In this document: piece by piece, positions 1-13,300 of the stretch
How positions within the stretch are numbered: position 1 is the first letter of the stretch
Layout of the letters: each line of letters starts with the position of its first letter
Source: Astropecten irregularis
Taxonomy: Eukaryota > Echinodermata > Asteroidea > Paxillosida > Astropectinidae
DNA length: 64,000 bases
Assembly: GCA_963971285.1 (NCBI GenBank)
Contig: OZ020260.1
Location: forward strand, 8,094,798 to 8,158,797
Direction: 5' to 3'
Notes under the pieces: model-generated
The model's input: the letters and a program-made list of their open reading frames with translations, nothing else
What the model was told of the DNA's origin: nothing
The model's database searches: none
Position numbers and translations under genes: made by a program

Positions 1-634
1 TTCTGTAGGTTCTTTACTTCTGGAGATATGGCTGTTTGAATGCGACAGATTGTGCTAATTAGTCAAAAGTTCGTTAACCTGTATCTCAAAAAGTAATGGA
101 CCAAATTACATAAAATTTCGGTTCTGAGGGTTTCTCATGGAGGCCAATAAGCATACCAAATTTCATTGAAATCCGAGTCGGTCGGGTTCCAAAGCGCGTT
201 GAATTGACACGGAATGACCCATACTTCTATATCCCAGGGATCATTTTATCGATTCTCGCAGCAATGCTGCAACCTGGGAACGGTACATGGGGATCACTCA
301 AAGAGGATACGACATTTTTTGCTCAATACATTGTCCTTGGCGATACTCCACAGTGTCCATACTAACTATTTATAGTGTCAAACCTTGGTTGTAGTGCTTG
401 TTGAACAAACTCATTTTTTATTAGGTCTGTATGAGATTCAGTTCCCAGTCTATTTTGATGGAATGATATTTATGAAGTGCCTTATTGTGAATGCACTTGT
501 AAGAGAGATATCCATACCTAGACACATGGTAGCATTCCAATGCAATGATCCTGAAGGCATAGGCACATATCTTGATCTGTGAGCTTAGACTCTATAAGAG
601 AAAGCAAAACAGAAGACAAGATACATATTCAGTC
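1..634. other. Part of intron 33
   Basis: No exon seen. 229-320 (ATCCCAGGGATCATTTTATC, CAGCAATGCTGCAACCTGGG) is the segment shared with the tRNA-like foldbacks. The first 220 bases look like a repeat of unknown type. The 65-residue ORF at 385-582 has no support. Confidence 0.5.
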
Positions 635-881
635 CAGGGGCCAATTTCATGGAGCTGCTTATAAGCATCAAAATGTGCATAAGCACCAAAAACCTTGATA
701 AATAAAATCAGTATGCCAGCCAAAACTCCTTGTGAATGTTATGCTCAGTTAAAAATGACAAAATACAAGTAAAAAGCAGGAAACATCACATGAAAATTTG
801 GTTGGTAATCCTGTTTGATCAAAGAACACTTTTCATGCTTAAGCATTTTTGTGCTTTAAGCAGCTCTATAAAATTGGCTCC
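635..881. mobile_element. MITE with GGGGCCAATTTCATGGAGC-type ends
   Basis: CAGGGGCCAATTTCATGGAG at the left is mirrored by CTATAAAATTGGCTCC at the right, with GCTTATAAGCA / TGCTTTAAGC just inside. A related fragment is at about 42,178-42,245. Confidence 0.65.
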
Positions 882-1301
882 AAATTTACAATGACTGGAA
901 TTAACTCACATGTGTAGTTAAATAAAAGATCAATTTGAAAACTGCTTTTAATTGTGAGTAGCTGTCATTACAACAAAGACAAATTGACCTGTTTTCTTCT
1001 GGGCAGGCTCTGTATCTTGCTAGTACAAGATGCTTAGACCGCAGAAGGAGGTTACAGGTTCAAATCCCCTTCAAGCAAGCTAGTATTAGTCATTACAGGT
1101 ACTTAGAGAGATTAATCCAGCAGTGTTACTGGAACATTGGATAGTGCACAGCTAATTTTGAACTTGCATCATAAGTCCTTTCTGTGTATATTGATTTCGT
1201 AGACACCATTCACTGATGCCATCCATTTATTACTTATATCAAATGACAATAACAGGTACAAACTGTATTAGATTTGCTACAACCATGAAGTAAATGTTTA
1301 C
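882..1301. other. Rest of intron 33
   Basis: AT-rich, with only the tRNA-like relic at about 1,005-1,080. I looked for the exon following PKFWDDV and did not find it. Confidence 0.5.
1005..1080 (+). other. Possible tRNA-like SINE relic
   Basis: ACAGGTTCAAATCCCCTTC near 1,055-1,073 resembles a B box, preceded by a poor A-box-like stretch. It is weak and stands alone. Confidence 0.3.
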
Positions 1302-1371
1302 CTGTGTACTTCCCTCTGATATGGCAAGATCTTTGAATAAGGGAGCTGTCACATCATCCCAGAATTTAGGT
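1302..1371 (-). CDS. NUP188: NUP188 exon 33 (last exon in window)
   Basis: It encodes PKFWDDVTAPLFKDLAISEG then STQ, parallel to vertebrate PKFWENLTSPLFGTL. The first base completes the Arg codon of exon 32. Acceptor TTTGTAG, donor GTAAAC. No further exon is seen in 1-1,301. Confidence 0.93.
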
Positions 1372-4300
1372 CTACAAACAAAACAGGGAAATTCAAAATA
1401 AGATTTAGAAAACCAAAAACAACTATTTCACACAATAAAAACAGATTCTATGAAGACAAATGATGACAAACATATGAGAATTTGAATTGATTGACGTCAA
1501 GTTGACCAGGGCCCAAACATTCTTTGCTTACGGTAGCAGATTTGTTTTGCTTAAGGTTAACGTATTTCACGGGAGTATATTCTTTTTGGTAACAGTAAGC
1601 AAGGAATTTCTGCAGACTTCATATGATAGCGTGTTAGGAGAAAATAATCATGGTAACCCTAGAAATTCTTCGCTAACCGAAAAGTCTTGCTTACGGATTC
1701 CATGATATAGATTCCACTAGTAGCAGTGCCCCCAAGCACAAAAATAGGCCGTAACGGATTCCATGAAATTGGGCCCAGGCAAATGAAATAATCATCAGGA
1801 TAAGGCTAATGTCATGATTTGGGTCTTTAACTTATATTGTGAGATGTGGAATAATGTACAAGGCACTGAAGTCATATGCAGTCCCTCTGGATGTAGCTTG
1901 ACATTTCTGAATTGATGACAGTCTCCATACAGAGAGCCTGAATCCTCACAATCAACTGATCAGACTGTGGCATGAAGCATCATACAGTACTTACCTGACT
2001 CTAAGCACTGAGAGTGCAGTCTCTCTACAATCCAGCCACAGTCAGACTGTAGGTGTTGTATCATACAGTACCTACCTGACTCTAAGCACTGAGAGTGCAG
2101 TCTCTCTACAATCCAGCCTCAGTCAGACTGTAGGTGTTGTATCATACAGTACCTACCTGACTCTAAGCACTGAGAGTGCAGTCTCTCTACAATCCAGCCA
2201 CAGTCAGACTGTAGGTGTTGTATCATACAGTACCTACCTGACTCTAAGCACTGAGAGTGCAGTCTCTCTACAATCCAGCCACAGTCAGACTGTAGGTGTT
2301 GTATCATACAGTACCTACCTGACTCTAAGCACTGAGAGTGCAGTCTCTCTACAATCCAGCCACAGTCAGACTGTAGGTGTTGTATCATACAGTACCTACC
2401 TGACTCTAAGCACTGAGAGTGCAGTCTCTCTACAATCCAGCCACAGTCAGACTGTAGGTGTTGTATCATACAGTACCTACCTGACTCTAAGCACTGAGAG
2501 TGCAGTCTCTCTACAATCCAGCCACAGTCAGACTGTAGGTGTTGTATCATACAGTACCTACCTGACTCTAAGCACTGAGAGTGCAGTCTCTCTACAATCC
2601 AGCCACAGTCAGACTGTAGGTGTTGTATCATACAGTACCTACCTGACTCTTAGCACTGAGAGTGCAGTCTCTCTACAATCCAGCCACAGTCAGACTGTAG
2701 GTGTTGTATCATACAGTACTTACCTGACTCTAAGCACTGAGAGTGCAGTCTCTCTACAATCCAGCCACAGTCAGGCTGTAGGTGTTGTATCATACAGTAC
2801 CTACCTGACTCTAAGCACTGAGAGTGCAGTCTCTCTACAATCCAGCCACAGTCAGACTGTAGGTGTTGTATCATACAGTACCTACCTGACTCTAAGCACT
2901 GAGAGTGCAGTCTCTCTACAATCCAGCCACAGTCAGACTGTAGGTGTTGTATCATACAGTACTTACCTGACTCTAAGCACTGAGAGTGCAGACTCTCTAC
3001 AATCCAGCCACAGTCAGACTGTAGGTGTTGTATCATACAGTACCTACCTGACTCTAAGCACAGAGAGTGCAGTCTCTCTACAATCCAGCCACAGTCAGGC
3101 TGTAGGTGTTGTATCATACAGTACCTACCTGACTCTAAGCACTGAGAGTGCAGTCTCTCTACAATCCAGCCACAGTCAGACTGTAGGTGATGTATCATAC
3201 AGTACTTACCTGACTCTAAGCACAGAGAGTGCAGTCTCTCTACAATCCAGCCACAGTCAGACTGTAGGTGTTGTATCATACAGTACCTACCTGACTCTTA
3301 GCACTGAGAGTGCAGTCTCTCTACAATCCAGCCACAATGCTTGAAGGAATCCCAGAGCAGCACAGTGTAGATCAGGTGGACAATGAGTAGTACCCTGCAC
3401 AGTAAGACATGTAACAAACCCTTATGTGATAAACAGTCATGGTAAACATTGTCATGTCAAAGGCAAGATGGGAATGATAGCACTCTTATTGATACTTTCC
3501 ACTTCCACATGTTTAGTATTGACGTTCCATACAAATGGTCAACATTTAGCCAGTGTGCATTGCCAAGTTGTAGAGACCTACACTGACCACTGAGGAGTGG
3601 GGGCTTTAGCCAATGCATCCTCTAATTGGACTATTTGGCCATTTCTATGGCAGCACGCCTTGTCAGCCAATTTCATTTGATTTCATAAGGAGAGCCTCAA
3701 GGCTCAAACAGAGAACATCCAATGGGAGCTTACATGTATCTTTTGTTGGCTGAGTATAGCCAAGAAAGTTTGTGAAATTACATTATTGCAAAATGACAAT
3801 TAAACTACAAAACTGCAAACACAATGTGTGAAGAACTGGCAACATGTGTGATTAGCTAACAGCTGTCCTATGAACAACTCCTGCTGTGCAGATTATGAGC
3901 TCAGGGGTCAATTTCACCAAACTCATCATAATTTTATACTATCACTCGTAGGAGTTATGATGCATTGCAGCCTAAATTAGAAATGATAGGTAATCCTAGA
4001 TAACTCGATTTACGATCGATCGAAGGGCTTCAGAAATCGACCCAAGCCACCACATAGTAGGATGATGCATCTGCCATTTGTTCATATAAATACCCATCAA
4101 ATTAAATACTTTTCAATTGCTTAAGATGATGATTGTAAACAATATCATGGTTGTACAAGCTCCAATCAAGAACATGGAGTACGTACCTGTTTAACTTCTT
4201 CTATGGCATCAAGCACAGCATGTAGACAGCTTACTTTACCTATCTCCACCTAGATATGTAAAATCAAAATGAAGCATTTATACAGTGTACATACATACAA

Positions 4301-7300
4301 TAGCAGATGTAATGTAGGAAAAACAGGCTGAATGGTCATTGACCAATCAGACATTGTCCAGACCTAATCTGAAGAATGAGATGAACTTCATGTAATGCAC
4401 TGGGAGATGGCAAAACCAAGCTTCATATTCCCGTATATGAACTGCATCAGGTTGGTTTACAATTTTTCACTATAACCAGGCCCAAATCCTCCCAGCTTTT
4501 CTTAAAGGTATAATATAATAATTAGGGCTCGCTGGTGAGACAGATAGTAAAGGACATAGGTCTGCAGATGCCAGGAGTTAGAGGCACTATATCTACTAAC
4601 CTTAGGGCTCGCTGGTGAGACAGATAGTAAAGGACATAGGTCTGCAGATGCCAGGAGTTAGAGGCACTATATCTACTAACCTTAGGACTCGCTGGTGAGA
4701 CAGATAGTAAAGAACATAGGTCTGCAGATGCCAGGAGTTAGAGGCACTATATCTACTAACCTTAGGACTCGCTGGTGAGACAGATAGTAAAGGACATAGG
4801 TCTGCAGATGCCAGGAGTTAGAGGCACTATATATACTCCCCTTAGGACTCGCTTGTGAGACAGATAGTAAAGGACATAGGTCTGCAGATGCCAGGAGTTA
4901 GAGGCACTATATCTACTAACCTTAGGGCTAGCTGGTGAGACAGATAGTAAAGGACATAGGTCTGCAGATGCCAGGAGTTAGAGGCACTATATCTACTAAC
5001 CTTAGGGCTCGCTGGTGAGACAGATAGTAAAGAACATAGGTGTGCAGATGCCAGGAGTTAGAGGCACTATATCTACTAACCTTAGGGCTCGCTGGTGAGA
5101 CAGATAGTAAAGGACATAGGTCTGCAGATGCCAGGAGTTAGAGGCACTATATCTACTAACCTTAGGGCTCGCTGGTGAGACAGATAGTAAAGGACATAGG
5201 TCTGCAGATGCCAGGAGTTAGAGGCACTATATCTACTAACCTTAGGGCTCGCTGGTGAGACAGATAGTAAAGAACATAGGTGTGCAGATGCCAGGAGTTA
5301 GAGGCACTATATCTACTAACCTTAGGGCTCGCTGGTGAGACAGATAGTAAAGGACATAGGTCTGCAGATGCCAGGAGTTAGAGGCACTATATATACTCCC
5401 CTTAGGGCTCGCTGGTGAGACAGATAGTAAAGAACATAGGTGTGCAGATGCCAGGAGTTAGAGGCACTATATATACTCCCCTTAGGACTCGCTGGTGAGA
5501 CAGATAGTAAAGAACATAGGTGTGCAGATGCCAGGAGTTAGAGGCACTATATCTACTAACCTTAGGGCTCGCTGGTGAGACAGATAGTAAAGGACATAGG
5601 TCTGCAGATGCCAGGAGTTAGAGGCACTATATCTACTAACCTTAGGACTCGCTGGTGAGACAGATAGTAAAGGACATAGGTGTGCAGATGCCAGGAGTTA
5701 GAGGCACTATATCTACTAACCTTAGGGCTCGCTGGTGAGACAGATAGTAAAGAACATAGGTCTGCAGATGCCAGGAGTTAGAGGCACTATATCTACTAAC
5801 CTTAGGACTCGCTGGTGAGACAGATAGTAAAGGACATAGGTGTGCAGATGCCAGGATTTAGAGGCACTATATCTACTAACCTTAGGGCTCGCTGGTGAGA
5901 CAGATAGTAAAGAACATAGGTCTGCAGATGCCAGGAGTTAGAGGCACTATATCTACTAACCTTAGGGCTCGCTGGTGAGACAGATAGTAAAGAACATAGG
6001 TCTGCAGATGCCAGGAGTTAGAGGCACTATATCTACTAACCTTAGGACTCGCTGGTGAGACAGATAGTAAAGAACATAGGTCTGCAGATGCCAGGAGTTA
6101 GAGGCACTATATCTAATAACCTTAGGGCTCGCTGGTGAGACAGATAGTAAAGGACATAGGTCTGCAGATGCCAGGAGTTAGAGGCACTATATCTACTAAC
6201 CTTAGGACTCGCTGGTGAGACAGATAGTAAAGGACATAGGTGTGCAGATGCCAGGAGTTAGAGGCACTATATCTACTAACCTTAGGGCTCGCTGGTGAGA
6301 CAGATAGTAAAGGACATAGGTCTGCAGATGCCAGGAGTTAGAGGCACTATATCTACTAACCTTAGGGCTCGCTGGTGAGACAGATAGTAAAGGACATAGG
6401 TCTGCAGATGCCAGGAGTTAGAGGCACTATATCTACTAACCTTAGGACTCGCTGGTGAGGTAGTAGCAGAAGCTCCTTGCTGGTCTACATTATCTGACTT
6501 CACCTTCTCTACGTTCAAAAATAGTTCACTCAACCCTGGCTGGGTCTCCACGGCAACCGTCAATAGTTCCAGGATGCCAACCTTTAACCTCTCATCCTAT
6601 AACAAACAGCAATAAAACAAAGAGAGTTGAATAGCAAAATGATTCAAAAGCATGGAGCAACTTCTTGCTATTCTGACATCAATAACCTCTTCTTACTCCA
6701 CATATCACTCAGCATAGAAAAAATCTGTACATACACCTCCCAATGGAAATTTAGATCAAAATGTTGTTATTTGTAAAGCAAACATACTTCAGCAAATCTG
6801 GTCATGCAAAGTCCACAGAAACCTGTTCTAAAGTGGTTGAGATGGATATTATTTAGATGGAAGTTGATGGTATATGACTGAGATATTGACTGGTCTAAGT
6901 AAGTAAGACCTACCTCTGAGTGAGCTTGTAGACGAGACAGGTAGATATCCCTGATTGCTGCTGCTTGACTTCCTAGACAACCAAAAATGGACATGGGGGC
7001 CACCTGTATAAAGTACAACACTGAGATATTACATGTAGGCTGCTAACAGATCAAGAGTAGTATACAATCAGAATCTCATTCATGGACATATCTCATGGTT
7101 GAAGTAGAATCTAGCTAGCTTGGCTTACCATGGCCACTCTCTTCAGCAATAAAGTAGCTAGTGTAGGAAGCCGTGGGTCATGTCTATGGTAGATGTAGCC
7201 AGCAATAAGACCAATGAGGTGAGGTTGATGAGGTAAGCCAGTAGTATGGGATGTCAGGGCTTGTTCCAGGGGGCATGGTGGCTGGTCACGGGGCTTCAGC

Positions 7301-10300
7301 AGGAGTAGACGATTCAAGATGGACAAGGATAACTTGATGAGTTGAGACAGCCGTTCAGCAGGACCTTCAAAGTTACTGAGGATGGGAGAAAAAGGAAGCT
7401 GTATTTCTACACTTTGCAATGGCTAGGTTTTTCTGGCCAGGGGGTAATTTCAAGGAGCCCTACCAACAATCAGATCTCCTGTTACAAAAGTTAGCCAACC
7501 CCATATATCCTAAGTAGGGCTGTAATGCATCTACCAAGGATTGATAGTGAGTTTGGTGAAATCAACCCCTGGTCTGATATTCTATTTTACATTTCATGAA
7601 CTTGACAAGCAAACTTCAACTTAAACAGTATTAGAAGGATGCCAATTATTGTGTTGTACAAATGGTTGAAATCTCATTCCAGTCTCGCACAGGAATATCC
7701 CAGGAAGTATGTGGCATATGTAAGCCAACTAGGTGTCATAGCACTGAAATAGAAACACCAGACACACCTGTAATGTATATAAGTAAATACTAATGAATAA
7801 GCGAGTTCAGATAGGATTGATGGAACCCTTAGTCAAAGGTAAATACACCGATCCAGTAGGCCACACCCACAATAGCAACAGCCAAGCAACAACGCACACG
7901 CACGCGTGTAATGTATCTTGACCGCCCACACGCATTGCACGCCTTCAACCCTTAAGCACTTCTCTCCATTGGACTCTGGTTTTGGAAAAGGCCAAAAATG
8001 TACATTTCCTCTCAGCCAGGCCATCGAGAGTCAGTATTACAATGAAATTATAAACATCATCAATTGTAGCAGAAAGATACTGTACTTGTGAAGTTGTGTT
8101 GCACTTGAAGAGGACGGTATTTATTGTTTTTCCAGTATGTAAACCTAAACACCGCTGTAATCAATACCGCGATCGCTAGCATGAGATCACCAAAATGGCT
8201 GCTGCAAATGGTGATCAGATTTTCATGGCTGTGATTGGTCAATGCAAAAAAGGGCGGGGCTTAATGGATCGATCTATTGGGATAAAATGATTGAACAAAA
8301 TCACTGCAAATGTGATGTCATAGATCCTGAGTGATATTGTAAAATCATTTTATACCGATTGACATTTGGTGGAAGCCGTCACCAATCCTTTATGAACTTG
8401 CTTATTGATCAACATGTACATGTATGTGGCTGTGTATAAAGTCCTAATATGTACAACCATACATGTAGTAGAACATGGAGTCAAGCTATGTATTAAGAAT
8501 ATAGTGCTGATAGCGCTTGTGGTGTAATTCACTTATCTTTATATAGATATAAATAGAAGGTTTGAATCATCTTATGAACTGATCAGACTATGACCTTACC
8601 TGCCCTGATCTATAATCCTCTGCTCCAATGTATCAATACCTGATGCAACTATATACAACAAGGCTTCACCAGCTGGAGTATACAGGAAACCATGTACACA
8701 GGTCTCACGTACAGATACAGCACTAAGACAGGGAAAACAATCACATTATATGGTCACATTCATGTATTAATGAGTCTGACTAGAGACAAATCATCAATCA
8801 TCTATGAGGAGAGCAATGTGATTACCAGTGCAGGCAATGGGGTCAGTGTGGTCAGTGTGGTCAGTATACAGGGCTCGAATTTCGTGAGAAAAAGCACTGG
8901 ACAGCAGGTCTAGTATACTGAAGCATTTTACTAAACCTGAACATTTTTCACTAGACCTGTGGCATTCATGTACATAGGAAAACAGTAATTGTATGCAACA
9001 TTGTTTCAAAATCATCAATTTAGGCACCATTTTAATTGTGCAAGGAAAACAAAATCACTAGACAGCCGGACTAGTGCAGTACACACTTTACTAGACCGAC
9101 ACTGAAATCACTAGACTCGGTCCACGGTCTAGTAGATATTTCGAGCCCTGGTATAGTATGTATAATATGTCAGTCTAGTCAATCTGTAGACTGGTATTGT
9201 TGCACAGAATGATAACTTACTTATGCAGGATATCAGCTTGTAGTGGAGGTGGTTTGGTTTGACCGATGGTTGGCAGAACATGAAGGACAACATGGAATAT
9301 ATCAAGACTGCATTGGCCTACAATGAAAAAGCACCAAAACATATCATTCAAACATTTAATTTTAGGGGAGATGTACATGAGACAAATGTAATTAATCAAA
9401 GCGCAGGTCTTTTAAATAGTAGACAAATAGAGGGATTGACATTGTATTCCTGTTTGCACATAATATTGTCAATAACTACGAAGGGTCAGCATTTTGTTCC
9501 CATTTTGGCTGCTGTGCCCTATTTGTATTGGAAACCTACCTACTATCTCCCTGTCTTCAAAGCGAGCATATCTCCAATTATGGAATGAAGCAAATATCTC
9601 TCTCTGTACAAATATGACACAAGCTAGTAGATCCTGAGATGTGGCAATGTCTACATCAGCTGTACATAGACCCTGGACAGGAGAGAGATTAACAGTAAAC
9701 TACATCATCTATCAGAGACACATACTGGTTTCATAAGCTTTATAGTTGTAGACTCTGAACAGTCCACATGTGCTAGTAGCAATCTTAACTTGTGACTTGA
9801 GACAAATTTGTTAAGGTTCATCAACTGCTCTACTCCATACACTTGTCATGTGCTTTGTAGATGTAGATTGTAGATGTCTTTGTACACTAGTGCTGTGCAA
9901 AATCGGGTAATGTGTTATTCGTTTCTGGAAGCAAAAAAAAATTCGGATCCGTGTTATACGATTTAATCGCCTTTTAAATAAACAGTGCTAGCGAGCGGTC
10001 GTGTGTGGTCAGTGTTGAAGAATAGTGCCTGAATAAAAGCGCTGTGTTGACAGACAGTATTGACGCGACCACAATGGGAATCTGTCTGCCTATCAGACAG
10101 ATTCCCATAATATGCCATGTGGGAGTCCTGTACAGCATGGTATAACGATCGTTGCGGTGCCGCTATAAATTCCACTGTAGGCTAAATGTACATTAGTTTC
10201 TGGTCTCAACTCTCAATCTACGTGCGTGTTTGTGAAAAAAATAGACGGGCCATATTTTTGTGCCTGTTTGTCCGAACAAAATCAAATATGCACGGACAAA

Positions 10301-13300
10301 TTGTCCGACCAACATAATTATGAATAAAAGCCCTTAAAATATAAAAACAATATGCTTATGACTTCCAATTTATTATTAGTTTCGTGATAGAATTACGTTA
10401 ATTACGCCATTAATACGCCGTATTGGTTCACTGGCCAGTGAAGTTCTACGCGTACGATGTACATGAAATCGCCCCATAGTTCTTTACGCACGGTAAAACT
10501 TCGGTCATTCAGCTCCGATCAAAGTCGCATGCAAATCATGAGAAGTGGCTGTAGCCGCTACCACCATAGACTTGTGTGTAACATCAAGCCACAGCCAAGT
10601 ATTTTAGACGCGGCCTAACAACGGCAGTGTCAAGAATTAGACGTAAGGAGAATTTGACCATAAAAAGCACTCGGCACACGCGGTATGCTGCATATGCAAT
10701 GGGATTTTAACGAAATTCTCAATACATGTGACAGATAGAAACCCACGTGGTCTGTATTTCTGCAGGTCCATTGAGTTCACGTGCGTGCGTGTGTGAAGTT
10801 TACACTCTGTTTACACGTACGGCATGGGAGTTTATAGGCCTTCACGAACGAAGTTGTTGAAAACTTGTGCCTTTGGGGGAAAGTTGTAGCAAGGCTTTTC
10901 TTCTACTCTAATATTAATAACCATATATGAGTCGAGAAATCGCTTCATCCCATGTTATGAAGCGAAGGAAAGTGTAGACAGAAAGCGCAAACCTGTCTTG
11001 TCCCATACACATACATCCAGTACACGTAGTGCATGCAGTCTGTAGCGTAAACCGATGGGGTTTGGTATCCTGACACAGGGGTATTTTGCAATTCATTGTG
11101 TATGATGTTTTTCCGTAGGCGGAAGGGTGCCTTGCTAAATGAAAAACCATCCTTGTAAGTTGTAGTTGTACATTATACCAATCGCGCTCGGAAGGTTTAT
11201 TTTAGTAGTAATTTTACGATGTTTTTTAGATTAAAATATATGAACAGTGTGTTTCTACTTGGCGAAATGGACAAAATAACTGACTGTAAATTTTTTTTGC
11301 GTGAGCCAATCGTGAGCCACGGTGAGTCCATATTTTTTTGGTGTTGGTTTCGGTTAATCCTTTTGGCAAATTAGTAAACGGAAACGTTTAATCCGTGTGG
11401 GTTACTCTATATCCGAATAAAAAGCACAGCACTATTGTACACATTCACAGTCTCTGCAGCAAAGGAGTGGAACAGTCTGCCCTCTTACATTCAATGTGCA
11501 GGATCTTTGGGTCAATTGAAGAAAAAACTCAAATCCTACCTGTTCCACCAATAATAATGCTACAGATAATATATTTCCAACATTAACTTTATTTGTGTAT
11601 TACGTTTATGTAATTATATGTGTTTGATTATCATTTGTAAGCGCTGTGATTTAGTTTACTAAGAAGAGTGTTTTAAATGCTGGTTATTTTTATTAATATA
11701 ATCATCAAATAACCACAAGGGAAACTGACTAAATTTTTAAAGTCATTGAAAAGTGAACAAAGAAAAATTGACTGCAGTGGGATTCCAACCGGCGACCTCC
11801 TGAATACCGTACAAGCACTCTACCAACTGATCTATCCAGCCCTACGTTGGTGGTGTCCTCAATAGTCAATTATCTTTGTTCGTTTGGCAGTCAGAAGCCA
11901 TGAAACCATGCACACACTGTCATATCCCAAGGATCATTTCACCGATACACACAGCAATGCTGCAACCTGGGAACAGTACATGGGGGATCACTCAAAGTGG
12001 ATACAGCTTTTTATTTAATATAATCATCAAATAACCACAAGGGAAACTGACTGAATTTTTTAAAGTCACTGAAAAGTGAAAAAAAAAGATTGACTGGAGT
12101 GGGATTCGAACCGGCGTCCTCCTGAATACCGTACAGGCGCTCTACCAACTGAGCCATCCAGCCCTACGCTGGTGGTGACCCCAATAGTAAATTTTTCTTT
12201 GTTCACTTTTCAATAGTTATAATTATTATTATTATGGTACCATATGTTGATTTTAAATCATTGGCTCTGATCTCATCAACATAACGTCATATCAAAACCA
12301 ATCCCTGAGCTAATTAGCCTCATTGGAAACATTTTTTGAAAGTTGAATCCAGGTCTAGTTAATCTTACCTTAAGGAGTGCCTTAAGAAGACGTAGAAACT
12401 CCATTGTGACTGGATATTCCCCAGTAGGTTGCTCCTGTGTAGAGAGAAGCTTACCATACTCTGCACGGTAGATACCTTCACCACTAGAACAAAATGCAGG
12501 AATAGAACACAGTCCATGAAGAAATCAGACTTTGAATGATGTGTTTCTAAAATGAACTCTAGCATGGCTGCACGATTGACCACTAAAGTGACCTCTGATG
12601 TAACGTCCAAAATGACCTCTGATATGACTTTTGAAATGACCTTTACCTACAATTACTCCCAAAATTCACCCCTAGAATGGCCTCTAGAATTCTTCTGAGG
12701 GAAAACATTCACCCATCTCATAATTCACTTAACCCCTATTAGACACTGGTTCACAATGTTCAACTGGCCAGAGAACGCGTGCAGGGAGGGATCTTATCGT
12801 AAACAATTTGGGCAATTTAATGGACTTTCCCGGCGATATCCCCTGGAAACTTATATACATGTTTTCTGGGTGGAAGAGGTAAATATCATGTCCCAAAATG
12901 AAATGTCATTTTTCAAAATGTACATTAATAACAGAAATTTGATGTGATAAATTGTTTGGCAAGAAGCAAATGTTGCTAAACTGGTAACATTTGGCTTAAC
13001 CTCTCTTTGAGGAAAAACACTCTACAGTTTTGTACCTGACTGCTACAGCTACATCAGTGTAGACATTACCAGTATGAGGCAGGAAACCAGACTTCTGTAT
13101 ACTCTGCCAAACCTGAAAGAACAACCAAATATGAACCAGAATACAATGAGAATAATTATGTTACTATTTAAAAACCTTTCATACGATAAAATATTTAAAA
13201 GACAACTACTTCATGTTAACTAGTTTAATTAAATCAGTGTATAAACAAGACCACATGTATAAGTTGCAACTTTGTTGCTTAAATTCTGTACCAGTTTAAT

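Noticed and set aside
2119-3279. 170- and 209-residue ORFs made of a 27-residue repeat (minus strand)
   Set aside because: They are the 81-bp array read in a frame other than that of NUP188 exon 32. Openness follows from the period being divisible by three.
6282-6440. C-terminal part of the minus ORF 6,282-6,563 as NUP188 protein
   Set aside because: It runs past the exon 30 donor into the 80-bp array. The next real coding segment is exon 31, in phase with the donor at 6,440.
1995-6460. CRISPR-like regular arrays
   Set aside because: Units are continuous tandem copies with no variable spacers, in an animal gene.
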